Assembly: GCA_008000375.1 (NCBI GenBank)
Contig: SMOI01000319.1
Span: 1 to 35,686 of the forward strand
DNA length: 35,686 nt
DNA from: Poteriospumella lacustris
Lineage: Eukaryota > Sar > Chrysophyceae > Chromulinales > Dinobryaceae
Direction: 5' to 3'
Below are positions 19,166-32,340 of the stretch, one piece after another; the first letter of the stretch is position 1; each line of letters begins with the position of its first letter. A program made the position numbers and the translations under genes. Below the pieces are notes generated by a model, which had not been told where the DNA came from, made no database searches, and saw only the letters and a list, made by a program, of their open reading frames with translations.

Positions 19166-21154
19166 ATGCTCAGCAAGCGACCGCACCGCACAGCGATCCT
19201 TGCCATTCTTTGCACACTCGTAGCTTTGCGGGGTCTGGCCCTGCAAGCTCCCCATCGCGTGAGGAGTATTCGAACTTCATCTTCAGTGCTCTGCGGTCGC
19301 GTTTCTCCGCTAAGCTCGCTGGGGAACATTGGCACACGCATATCGACACTTCAGCGTCCCGGTGGTCCAGTTCAGTTCCGTCAGGATCTGTCCATTGATG
19401 ACGCGAAATCTGCCCGTATTTCTTTCAAGTTACAAGCGCTGCCATTTGCGACAGCTTCGTCGCTTCCTGTGAAGGCTCTGGCGACCATCGTGGTGCTCGC
19501 GGGGAGTGTGTTGGCCTTCGTCGCGCGACTGATTCGAGGAAAGAAGCCGCCCACTCCCACAGTCAACATCAAGAAGCGCCCCAACGCGATCGCTCAGTCT
19601 GCAGTCGCAACGAAACGCGGCGACGTGACTACGTCGCTCGCCACGGACGACGCGTCGATGATGCGCGACAGCCGACGGTCCAGGCGCAGCGCGCGACCCG
19701 ATCCGGACCAAACACCCGACGCTTGCGAGGGCAGAAGCTCCGCCACAACCGATGACGCCAGCAACGAAGAGGGCAGCAACACTTACGCCCACGCAGACGG
19801 AGCAGAGGTCGACCCGCCGCCGGTCGCCGTTGAGGTGCGTGTCGCCGCGAGCGGCAGCTCACCCGAACCGCCGAGCCTCCTGAGCCGCTTGTTCGGCTCC
19901 AAGTCTCCCGCGAGTCAGCGCTCCAGTGACATTCGCTCCTGTTTGCTGCTGGATTTGTCGCCGCGTGATCTGGCTGCGCGCGCCGACGAGCAGACGCTGC
20001 GGCGTGTGCTGCTGCGCCGACTTCTGTCGGCTCTGCCGCCCCAGTCTCGTGCGCAGGTCCTGCAGCGGGGTGCGCCTCACGTGGCCGACCTCGTGGGCGA
20101 CGACCTCAGCGGAGAGGACGTCGCAGAATTCGGCAGCAGCGAAGACGTCGCGACGATTTTCGCCGACGTCGCCAACGCGGTGCTGGTGCAGGCCGTCGAC
20201 GCCGCCGCCGCCGCGATCGAGACGGCCGACCGAGAGCAGCGGCTGCAGCGCAAGGACAAGGCGCCTGCGCCGCCCAGCGATCACGCCAAGCATCGCCGCG
20301 CGGCTGTCGCGCACATCTTTGACGCGATGGAGGCCGCCGGTGTCGTGTTCGCCGAGGTGGCCGCCGGCGTCGCGGGTGTCGCCCCGCTGCTGTACAACGG
20401 GCGGCTGAGGAAGAGCCAGCTGGAGGCGGTGTATTGCGCGGCGCTGAGGGAGCACATGCAGGCGGACGTGTCGCAGGCGCTGTCGGCCGCGTCGGAGGAG
20501 GCAACGGCGGCGTCTGGCGGCGATGCGGCCGCGCGGAGCAGCACGGCGACCGAGCAGCTGCTGGATCGCCTGCAGTTCCTGTGCGACGTCAAGGAGCCTC
20601 GACGGGCTGCGCTCGAGCAGAAAGTCCTCATGGACGTGCTGCTCAGCGGCGGCGACGGCAGCGGCGATCTCGGCGGACTGGCGGACCTTGCGAATTTCGG
20701 TCGCGCGGGAGGCGACGGCGGCGGCGGCGGCGACTTCGGCGAGCTGGAGAAACTGCTGTCGGGGCTCGCGGACAAGTCACCGGCAGATCAGGAGCGCCTA
20801 CTGCGAGACATGATGGCCGAGGCGGGCCACGCTGCGAACGGCGCGACGGAAGCGACAGATCTGGCGGGCTCGGCGGGCCTGTCGCCTGAGGAGGCGGCGC
20901 GCGCGACGCAGGAGGCGCTCGCAGGTCTGCAGCAGGCGCTGCACGCGAAGCAAGTGACGGCGCAAGACGTGGGCGACTTCGAGCGGATGGCCGGCTTGGA
21001 CGTGGCGCAGTTCTCGCAGCTGCTGCGGGCCGCAGGGCGCGATCGCGGCGTGCAGCGCGAGCTGCAGCAGAGTCTGGGCGGCGCGGGCGGCCTCGACTTC
21101 GCGCAGCTGCAGGCGCTGTTCGACGAGCTCGCGCAGATCAAAGCGCGGCGATAG
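19166..21154 (+). CDS. Unknown membrane protein with signal-type leader, possibly plastid-directed
   Basis: Single-exon protein of 662 residues that I do not recognise. It begins with a hydrophobic leader (RTAILAILCTLVALRGLA) followed by LQAPHRVRSIRTSSSVLCGR, a basic Ser/Arg stretch that could be a transit peptide; the NDK in this window has a similar but clearer arrangement with Phe at the cleavage point. A second hydrophobic segment at about residues 101-122 (LPVKALATIVVLAGSVLAFVARL) is followed by RGKK, suggesting one membrane span. After a charged disordered linker (about 125-240) the rest is Ala/Leu-rich helical sequence, interrupted by a Gly/Asp-rich loop near residue 520. The third-position GC is very high. 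Its coding status is supported by the ATG, the length and the structured leader. Function unknown. Confidence 0.6.
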   Translation: MLSKRPHRTAILAILCTLVALRGLALQAPHRVRSIRTSSSVLCGRVSPLSSLGNIGTRISTLQRPGGPVQFRQDLSIDDAKSARISFKLQALPFATASSLPVKALATIVVLAGSVLAFVARLIRGKKPPTPTVNIKKRPNAIAQSAVATKRGDVTTSLATDDASMMRDSRRSRRSARPDPDQTPDACEGRSSATTDDASNEEGSNTYAHADGAEVDPPPVAVEVRVAASGSSPEPPSLLSRLFGSKSPASQRSSDIRSCLLLDLSPRDLAARADEQTLRRVLLRRLLSALPPQSRAQVLQRGAPHVADLVGDDLSGEDVAEFGSSEDVATIFADVANAVLVQAVDAAAAAIETADREQRLQRKDKAPAPPSDHAKHRRAAVAHIFDAMEAAGVVFAEVAAGVAGVAPLLYNGRLRKSQLEAVYCAALREHMQADVSQALSAASEEATAASGGDAAARSSTATEQLLDRLQFLCDVKEPRRAALEQKVLMDVLLSGGDGSGDLGGLADLANFGRAGGDGGGGGDFGELEKLLSGLADKSPADQERLLRDMMAEAGHAANGATEATDLAGSAGLSPEEAARATQEALAGLQQALHAKQVTAQDVGDFERMAGLDVAQFSQLLRAAGRDRGVQRELQQSLGGAGGLDFAQLQALFDELAQIKARR

Positions 21155-21171
21155 CATAGACCTCGAGTAAC

Positions 21172-24100
21172 TCATAACTGGGCCCCTGCAGCCACCGCCC
21201 ACTCGCCGTGTGCGAGAACCGCGGCGCAGCGGTGCGCACCCAGCGCACCGGCCAGCCGGCGCAGGACGTCGACGTCGGCGCCGCTCCAGTCGCTGCGACA
21301 GCCGCCGAGGAACAACACGCTCAGCGCCGCGGCGTTGTCGAGCAGCAGCAGCTGCGCGGTCGCCGACCGACACCAGGCCGCCGTGACGCCGGCGTCCGCA
21401 GCCGCCGCTGCGCCGAGCAGGCGCAGCAGCGCGTCGCTGCCGGCGCCTTCGCGCGTCCACAGCGGCTGACACGCCAACGGTCGCCGAGAGCCCTCCGCGC
21501 CGCACACCGCCTGGCTCAGCAGCTCGAGCGCGCGATCGGAGCCCCGCCGCAGCCGCACGATCCGTTGCAGCACCTGCGAGAGCAGGCCGCTGTCGCGGTG
21601 CAGCCACTGGCGCCGCGCGGTGCTCGTCACGCGCGCGTCGTCGTCCTCGTCGTTGCCGTCCGCGTCGCCGCCGTCCGCGTTGAGCAGCGCCACGAGAGCG
21701 TCCTCGCGGGCCTCGCTCCAGCCCTCGTCTTCGTCGTCCTCGTCGCTGCTCTCGCCGCCGACGTCGCTAGTCTGCGGCATCAGCAGCGACGTGACGCGGC
21801 GCCGCAGCTGCGCGATCGCCGTCGGCGAATCGTCGCCGTCGCTGCAATCGGCGCAGAGAAACGGGCGCAGGCGAAGCGCCGCGAGGCGGGGCAGAAGCCT
21901 CGCGTCGGCACCGGCGCTCGGATCGATGACCAGCAGCGTCGCGCGCAGAAAGGCGCCGGCGTCGCGCCGCAGCGACGCTCGCACGTGCGGCGTCCGCGCG
22001 AGGGCCGCGCAGCAGCACCACTGCCCAAAGGTCGCAGCGACGGTCAGCGCCGTCGCCGGCGGCGCCGTTGGGAGACACGGCGCGGTCAGCAGCGACTGCA
22101 GCGCGGGCGAGTCGCCGAGGAAGCGCATCACGGCGACGAGGCCGCGTTCGGCGGCCAGAAAAACGGCCCCGCGGCCCTCGCGGAGCTGCGTGGCGCGTAC
22201 GCGGGGCGATCGACTCGCATCAGACAGCACATCGGGGTGCAGCGTGACGCTGGCCCCCGCTCGCACCAGCTGCAGCGCGGCGTCGCTGTCGCCGGTGGCG
22301 AGCGCCGCCTCCAGCGCCGTGAAGCCCTCGGCGTCCGCGGCGTCCAGCAGGTCGCCCCGCGAAGGAGAGCGCGCCGCCTCGCACGCGCGAAGCAGCGACC
22401 GCAGGGCCGGACCTTGGTGGTACAACGCAGCGAGATGCAGCGCCGTTCGGCGCGTGGCGGCGTCGGCCGGCACCGCGAGCGCCGTCGCGGCGTCGTGTCC
22501 GCGCAGACGCAGCAGCGAGAGCATCGCGTCGACCAGGCCGACGTAGCCGCGCTCCACCGCCACGCCGAGCGCCGAGAGACGCCCGATGCCCGCCGTGTCG
22601 ACGTGCGCGAAGCGCTGTTCACTCAGCGGGCACTTGAGAAAGTCGGCGCCGCGCAGGAGCAGCGCCAGCGCCGCGTCGCGGTCGCCGCACCGCGCGGCCA
22701 GCTGCAGCGGCGTCACGCCGCAGCTGGGCTCCTCCGCGTCAACGCTCCACAGCGCCGCGCAGTCGCCGTCTGGCTCCTGCGTCAGCAGGAACTGGAACAC
22801 GCGCGTCCGTCGGAACAGCAGCGCCACGCAAAGGGCGCTGACGTAGCGCTCGTCGCGAACGTCCGCAGCGATCGACGACGCAGCCGTCGCCGCCACCGGC
22901 AGCCGCGGCGGGAAGCCTCTTTGCAGGGCCGCGAGCTGAACGAAGTCAGTAGCTGCGTCGCGTGCGCACCGCAGCCACAGCTGCAGCAGCCGCAGCTGGT
23001 CCCGCTCAATCGCGATAAACGCTGCGCTGCGGTCGTCGCCGGGAGGGGCGCCGGCGGCCGCGGCGCTGGGGAAGACGAAAAACGGGTCGCCGCCGCAGCG
23101 GAGCAGAAGCAGCGCCAACCGGATGCCCAGATCGGAGCTGTGATCGAGCTCCGCCAGCTCCGCGTCCGAATCCAGCGCATTCGCCTCGCTGGCCGCGCCG
23201 TCGCTCACGGGGCACAGCAGCGCCGCCAGCATGAGCAACGTGCGCGGCTGCCCTCGCGTCTCTGCCAAGCCGCCCGGCTGCTGCGCGAACCAAGCGTCGT
23301 AGCGAAGGTCCAGGACGTGGTCGTTGTCGCCGGCACCGCGGCGTCGCGCCGCAGTCGCCAGCGCCGAGACGATGGCGTCGGTGGCCGGCGCGTTCTCCGC
23401 AATTATCACGCGGCGCAGCATGTGAACGCTGCGCTGCGCCTCAGAGAGCGCCTCTTCCCTCGCGACCAGAGAGCGATCGCGATCGTGAGGAGAAGCGGTT
23501 GAGAACATCGTAGAGCGACCAGGAACGGCGCCGCAGGGTCCCCGTCCGTCCGCGGCAAGGCCGCAGACGTCCACCGCCCAGTCCCGCAGCAGCTCCTCCC
23601 TCCGCAGGCAGAGGACGACTTCCTTTCTCGCACGAAGAGCGCCAGTGTCGTCGCTTGCTTCCGTGCCGGACCGCAGCCACTGGCGCAACAGCTCGCTGAC
23701 ATAGCGGCGCTGACCGTCGCTGACCACTTCGCGTGGCAGAAACGCGCTCGCGGCCTCCGCATTCGCAAGGGCCGCCGGGTGGTGTGTAGCCGCATGCTGG
23801 TGGGCGTCGGCGCTGTCGCTGCAACGGGAGAAACAGCAATTGCAATAAAAACTGGCGCACAACAGGCACATAACAGCGCTGCAGGCGTCCGGCGACGGGT
23901 CTACAAGGCGCAGGGTCAAGCGGAGTCAGAAAACGAAGGAAAACGAAGGAAAACGAAGGAAAATGGAGGAAAATGAAGGAGAACTGCGAATCGCATCGAG
24001 AAGCAAGCAGTCTTACCGACGGCGATGCCACAGTGCGGGCATTTCAGTGTCAACACGTCTGTGAGCGAACGAGTGACTTCGCTCCAGCGCCCATCTCCGT

Positions 24101-24572
24101 CCACCGCCACTAAATCGCTCAGCAAACTCAAGTACCAGCGCGAGACTGAGTGTTTGCTCAGCATAAGAGCGTCCAGGAGGGCCAGGGGCCAGAATCCCGC
24201 CGAAAGCAACGGTTCTTGGAGCTGAGGAGTCTCTGGCGACGCAGGGTGACCCGGCGCCGGTACGGGACACGGTACGACTCCAAGGGTTCGACGCAACACG
24301 TACGACCGCGGGAAGATGGTAGACTCACAGTACTTCTCGACAAAACACAAAGATCAGGAGGATACGTTGAGTGGTATCACAAAAGCAGCACTCACCGCAA
24401 TCAAGTCGCCAGTGCAAACGAAATGCGAACACAGCGACGACAACCCATGAGAGGAGCAGCAAAGGCCCTGCTCGGAACTCGAGGAGAACTCATCAAAGCA
24501 TATAGTGCATGACGATAGTGTGGAGGTCTTCACGTTGCTGTCATCAGTCACTTCTGAATCCGAGTCCTTCAT
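21172..24572 (-). CDS. RING / zinc-binding / ankyrin-repeat protein, putative E3 ubiquitin ligase
   Basis: Three exons: 24396-24572, 24017-24332 (or from 24335) and 21172-23900, with introns of 63 (or 60) and 116 bp; reading frames match, giving about 1073 residues. Exon 1 holds a RING-like cluster starting CTICFDEF with further Cys/His (GLCCSSHGLSSLC, HFVC). The exon 2/3 junction creates a second zinc site, CPHCGIAVDPSPDACSAVMC followed by CxxC and CNCCFS and a His-rich stretch (DAHQHAATHH), similar to IBR-type fingers in RING-between-RING ligases. Exon 3 carries ankyrin repeats (GVTPLQLAARCGDRDAALALLLRGADF; RRTALHLAALYHQGPALRSLL; GFTALEAALATGDSDAALQLVRAGASV) and an acidic stretch. The zinc modules point to ubiquitin transfer, with ankyrin repeats as substrate receptor. 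The stop is only 18 bp from that of the convergent unknown membrane protein gene. Confidence 0.83.
23931..23980. repeat. Five-unit 10-bp tandem repeat inside an intron
   Basis: Three perfect AAACGAAGGA units followed by two variants (AAATGGAGGA, AAATGAAGGA), inside the second intron of the RING/ankyrin gene. On the transcribed minus strand the run is pyrimidine-rich and lies upstream of the 3' splice site, so it may serve as an extended polypyrimidine tract. Confidence 0.9.
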
Positions 24573-25014
24573 GGTGACGGTCTTTTAAGGAGACCGAAAT
24601 GTCGCGTCTGTTTCGAAGGACCGAAAATTATTCCCACGGTAGGCTACAAAGGTTTAACCCGCAAATCAGAATCGATGACGTGGATATCTATCTTTCCCGT
24701 CCAACACCAATATGCATGGAATAACTACTGATACAAGCATTGTCCAGCCTGGCGACTCGGTCACTGTCACAGCAGTGACTCAGTGGAACTCCAAGTGCTG
24801 CACATATGCAAAAACTGTAACGCTCGCGAACCTGCTACAGCAGCGACGATGCGACGACGCGACGACATCCAAGACGGCAGTCAGCAGATCTAACGTTATT
24901 GGCTAGCTACTTCATGGTTCATGGTGTCGGAGACCACAATAGAATTGCAACAGTCCACAGTCTTAATTTCTTGTCGCTTGCCAACGTTTCTCTCTTGTGG
25001 GCTGAGTTCCAACA
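24573..25014. other. Divergent intergenic region
   Basis: 442 bp between the RING/ankyrin start (-) and the MGCSLS protein (+). A short plus-strand open frame (24712-24906) starts with ATG and reads like a beta-rich fragment at first (TDTSIVQPGDSVTVTAVTQW) but then degenerates; I do not call it a gene. A GACGACG-rich run lies at 24842-24869. Confidence 0.4.
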
Positions 25015-25467
25015 ATGGGTTGCTCACTTTCCTCCTCGCCAATAGGCCGTGTCGTCGTGACTCTCACTCCCACTGACAATCTGGATGTTGGATCATTTGC
25101 GTTTATCCATGATTTGGAGCTATCGGAAGCCATGTTCAAACGTAAATCATTGAAAAATAACGAAAAAACAAGCAAAAACGCCAAAGCATCAACCGCAGGG
25201 CCAGCGGTGTGTTTGTCTTTGCCACAGTTGGATGGGGCCATTAGTCAACTATCAATTGCCTTTACATTTCACGATACCTTTTCTGTTGAGAGTGGAAAAA
25301 TTGAATTGCGTTTGATGAGAAACGACGAAGTTGTTCAGACAAAGGAGCTTTTTCACGGCAGTCCGATGGTGCTCAGCTCTGCCTCGTTTGGCTGCAAAAT
25401 TGCGAATCCTTTGGTCAATTTAGCTCAAACTGGCGACTTCTATCAGATATGCATATTTCATTCGTAA
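25015..25467 (+). CDS. Small protein with N-myristoylation/palmitoylation leader, unknown function
   Basis: 150 residues beginning MGCSLSSS. Gly2 with Ser6 fits N-myristoylation and Cys3 fits palmitoylation, a pairing used to attach proteins to the cytosolic face of membranes. The rest alternates short beta-like segments (GRVVVTLTPTD, ISQLSIAFTFHD, GKIELRLMRND) with a Lys/Asn-rich loop (about residues 43-58), resembling a small beta-sandwich, possibly C2-like. I recognise no family. It lies at the edge of a gene-poor, decayed region, so it may be the intact N-terminal part of a longer damaged gene. Confidence 0.45.
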   Translation: MGCSLSSSPIGRVVVTLTPTDNLDVGSFAFIHDLELSEAMFKRKSLKNNEKTSKNAKASTAGPAVCLSLPQLDGAISQLSIAFTFHDTFSVESGKIELRLMRNDEVVQTKELFHGSPMVLSSASFGCKIANPLVNLAQTGDFYQICIFHS

Positions 25468-26054
25468 TCTTCACTGAATTTGACTGGCAATACACAAATG
25501 GATTCAAAACCATTTCAGATGGGGCAGGTACAGTCATTTCCAGTGGAAACATTGTCACCGGGGATTTCACTTCTACTGGCATAGTCAACTCTGCAGCCAG
25601 CAATGCCATTTGAGTTGATACGCCACAACTTCAACCTCAACATATCTGGCAGCCGATGCTTTGTTTCGTGGGTAGAAATATGCAAAATGGAGTGGAAACA
25701 CGACGGCGATTGCTCAACGCTACTGACCTGTCCGATGCGATCCCACCGCTGGGCGATTAGCTTTAGCAACTTTCGGTCCCTCTTGATCGCCGACGCCTCC
25801 GTGAGAAACCAATAGTTTGCACGATATGTCGATGTGGCCCATTGAACTGGTTTGTCGCCCTTCGCCAACCTCGCATGGTCGATATTCAACACATCGAACA
25901 CGCAAGTTCGCAGCTTAGTGAAATGGTGACATCTATGTGCGACACGACAAAGGACAACGACGACAACATAGTACGTCGTGGCAAATACATCGTTGCACTA
26001 AAACGTGCGGCATTAACCAGCTCTGACTTCTTCTATCTTTGTTGTCGCCACGTC
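25468..26054. other. Gene-poor stretch with short open fragments
   Basis: Several short open frames on both strands, none complete. A 54-residue plus-strand frame (25450-25614) overlaps the end of the MGCSLS gene and reads GAGTVISSGNIVTGDFTSTG, like a piece of a beta-solenoid surface protein. The minus-strand frame 25515-25901 has plausible composition but matches nothing I know. I treat this as decayed DNA. Confidence 0.4.
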
Positions 26055-26440
26055 TCAGTCGTTGGTTAGCCTGACGCTGTCGTTGTCGTCAGAACCGACC
26101 AACTCTTCATCGCCTCCCGAATGGAACACCGTTGGGTACGCGAATGGATCCAATTCATCCGAATAGATCTCTCTCGACACATCGTTGCAGCTGGGTTGGC
26201 CAGATTAAACTGGCCTCTAGGTGGTCCCAGAGCATGCTTCTCGAAGTCTTCGTAGCCACCGTTGACATTCACATCGTGACAAATAACCAAATCATCCGCA
26301 AAATCGGCCTGTTTGCTGCCCCATCGCCATGTGTACCGGGGCATCGATCTCCGGAATCGACATGATCCCGCACCCGTTCGCAAACTCCACCAAATCCTGC
26401 ACGTCCTCGGCACTGAACACCGACTCCGCAATTGTACCCA
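26055..26440 (-). pseudogene. GH20 beta-N-acetylhexosaminidase remnant, frameshifted
   Basis: The minus strand carries, in order but in three registers, the core of a GH20 glycosidase. First SAEDVQDLVEFANGCG then SIPEIDAPVHMAMG, matching the conserved YT.EDV..LV.YA..RG and IPE.D.PGH motifs. A frameshift near 26300-26320 follows, then ADDLVICHD and GPPRGQFNLANP, matching the ADLVVC...EPPCGQLNP segment. A second shift near 26170 leads to EIYSDELDPF and VFHSGGDEEL, matching the catalytic HxGGDE motif. About 130 residues remain out of some 500; no N- or C-terminal parts are recognisable. The enzyme family removes terminal GlcNAc/GalNAc from chitin or glycans. The two frameshifts and missing ends indicate a pseudogene, unless the assembly is wrong here. 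Confidence 0.78.
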
Positions 26441-27422
26441 CCGAAATTCTTCATGTTTGGAGGCGATCAGATTTCACGTGTGTCAGGCGGTGGGCGTTAC
26501 AGTCTTTGCACACGCGTCGGTCCTGGTTCTGTGACTGTGGCCAGGCCCGCTGGACAACGAACCCTGAGAGCTTGTATGTAATTAATCAAATGATGTTCTG
26601 GCACCTGATAATGCCGTCAACAAGTCAGCAATAGTGATATCCTGGGGCCTACTGTGTCAGTTGATGTTGCTGGAAATGAGCCCCTGATGTCGCAATTGAA
26701 AGCATTTGTACCGGTCCAAGAATCAGTTTTGCTGTGCGATGTACCACTAAGTTGGCCCTGAATAGAAGACGTTGGATCATAGGGGAAAACTTACTTTCCC
26801 ATAAATACCCGTCAAGTAGGAGATTGGTGGCGGTGTGTTCAGAATGCACGTGTTCGCAATGATCAATTCGAAGACCTTAAGTCCCGTGTCGACACTTCGC
26901 ATCGCTGCCTCCGAACCCCGATACTCCCTGTGCCCTTACACTGATTGAAACGAAAGATGACAAATTTGCTGATGGAGGTGGCTTTTTTGGAGGCCGATCT
27001 AGATCTACTCGTTGGGCTGATGCTCGACGAGCTGAATATGAAGTGACTGCACGCCACCATAGCATACCACTGCAGCGCCAGGAAGCACGGCTCGGGTGGG
27101 GCGAAGGTAGGGTCCAGCAGCTCTGCCCTATCGGTCGTAACGTATAAGTGGCTGCAGCTTTCGCTGACTGTGCCTTCCGCCTTGTTAGGCCCTGGGTCAG
27201 GGGTTGGGGTTGAGGGGAGGGCAACTTGTGGGATGGCGACAAAAATGCAAAAAATGTAACGCCTTTCATCGCGACGCGGACGCGGAAGCGAAGCGGCAGC
27301 CACCAGCAGCCACCACCAGCGGCGCGGAAGGCGTCGCTGATTTCGACCAGTGGGTAGGACGAATACACAATGCAGAAGACTTTCAGCGACTATTTTCCTT
27401 TGCATGAGAATCATCGTCAAGA
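26441..27422. other. Gene-poor stretch upstream of DPH3 with uncertain coding pieces
   Basis: About 980 bp with no complete gene. On the plus strand two separate open pieces look protein-like: about 26881-27145 (DDKFADGGGFFGGRSRSTRW and following) and 27204-27407 (WRQKCKKCNAFHRDADAEAK, then FDQWVGRIHNAEDFQRLFSF). They could be exons of one short gene, but I found no start codon or confident splice pair. A 185-residue minus-strand frame (26863-27420) overlaps them; I favour the plus strand. The DPH3 promoter must lie at the right end. Confidence 0.35.
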
Positions 27423-27714
27423 ATGGTGAGCATCTATGAGGAGGTGGAAATCGAGGACATGACCTTCAACGACGAGGATGGAACATTCTATTACCCCTGT
27501 CCCTGTGGAGACAAGTAAGACTACTGTTCCCGTGCAAGTGAATCGTCTTTGATCGTTTCGCCGTTCCACTAGGTTTTCGATTGAGTTGGAAGAGCTGCTG
27601 GACGGAGAAGATATCGCCCACTGCCCGAGTTGCACGCTAAAAATCCGCATAATTTACGACGACGACTACTTGGCGAAGTTCGAGAAGGCCAAAGACGGAA
27701 AAGAGCCATCATGA
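27423..27714 (+). CDS. DPH3: DPH3, CSL-zinc-finger protein of diphthamide synthesis
   Basis: Two exons, 27423-27514 and 27573-27714, with a 58-bp GT-AG intron, encode 77 residues (family about 80). The sequence begins [20 protein letters not shown] and has the zinc-binding CPCGDK...[13 protein letters not shown] pattern with four Cys. DPH3 donates electrons to the radical-SAM-like DPH1-DPH2 complex, which starts diphthamide formation on elongation factor 2, and it is also linked to tRNA wobble modification through Elongator. The intron splits the AAG codon directly after CPCGD. All metal ligands are present. Confidence 0.95.
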
Positions 27715-27962
27715 GAGCAGCAATGAGATTTCCTGTTGGCTGGGGATGAGACCAGACGTGGTCCGCTTGTACATAGTCCTGGACGGAGCTCTGTAAATAG
27801 TCGCGACGAAAGCGGTCGCATGCGACGTACACATACAATTGGTTACAACCAGACTCGATCATAGGGGTGCGGCAGAAGCGAATGTAAAAGGGAAGAACTA
27901 ACTCTCTGGAACTAACAAGTCGAAACAAAAATAGCGGATTGGCACCGTCAAGACCCGCGGCG
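27715..27962. other. Convergent intergenic region
   Basis: 248 bp between the stop codons of DPH3 (+) and the FAN-type gene (-). Nothing recognised. Confidence 0.4.
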
Positions 27963-31665
<3,703 letters not shown>

Positions 31666-32340
31666 TGCTGTTCAATCAAATGTGAAGTTGCGCTTGAACG
31701 AGGAATCGATTGGGCTCTCCCACAAAAATTTGTCAGTCTTGCCGAACAATCAACCCGTTTTGCAGTTGAGAGTCAGCGAATTCTCTTCTGGCAGAGGCAA
31801 GAAAGGCAATCATAGCTTTGCATTGTTGGCATTGGATCCGATCGAAGGAAGCGCCACCAACACCGCGAGACCACAAACAAGTGTGTACAGACTTATTGAT
31901 ACAAACGGATTATTAAACCACCAACAAATCAAGAAAACGGTCAAGATTGAAGAGATTCATGACGTACTTTTTTGTGTTTTCTTTGATGGATAAAAGCTGG
32001 TACTTCATTCTTGTCTTTGGCCGTCTATGGTCCACTGTGCGATGAGGTTCTGTCCGTCGGTGCGCAGGGGGAGATGTTGCGCAGTAGTTGCGCAGCGTCC
32101 TTTTGCACGCCGCCTCGTCCTCGCAGCCACGTCAACTCCAACTGACTAAATCATATTCAGACGACTGCTTGGTCGCCCAGTTGAAGATCCACCAACTTCA
32201 AGGAGATACTACATTCCAAACAACTTGAACGGGTCTCCAGGACGCACCTTGAAATAATGATGAGAAAAATGCCTCTGACGCAGGCTCAGTGTCTCCACTA
32301 AATTTCGCCATTCGTTCCGACCGACCTAGTTGAAGCTGCC
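31666..32340. other. Divergent intergenic region with an ATG-less open frame
   Basis: 675 bp between divergent start codons of the FAN-type gene and the NHL/REJ-like gene. A plus-strand frame open from about 31604 to 31993 reads like protein (LPNNQPVLQLRVSEFSSG; QTSVYRLIDTNGLLN; KIEEIHDVLFCVFFDG) but has no ATG and overlaps the 5' end of the FAN gene antisense. A pyrimidine-rich run ending in AG at about 31648 could be a splice acceptor, making this a last exon of an unknown gene. The remaining bases (31994-32340) hold nothing I recognise. Confidence 0.35.

Noticed and set aside
21208-23502. 764-codon plus-strand open frame
   Set aside because: It is antisense to the ankyrin exon. Its composition is Arg/Gln/Ala-rich without domains, as expected for the complement of GC-rich coding DNA, while the minus strand shows clear ankyrin repeats.
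24281-24300. GGTTCGA-type sequences as tRNA T-loops
   Set aside because: Each occurrence (including 24281-24300 and 4494-4510) lies inside coding sequence and lacks a matching acceptor stem and anticodon arm.
26066-26431. ADFADDLVICHD as a reverse-transcriptase-like YxDD motif
   Set aside because: The surrounding residues fit GH20 hexosaminidase far better (IPE.D.P.H before it, GQFN and HxGGDE after it), and no other retroelement motif or repeat flank is present.
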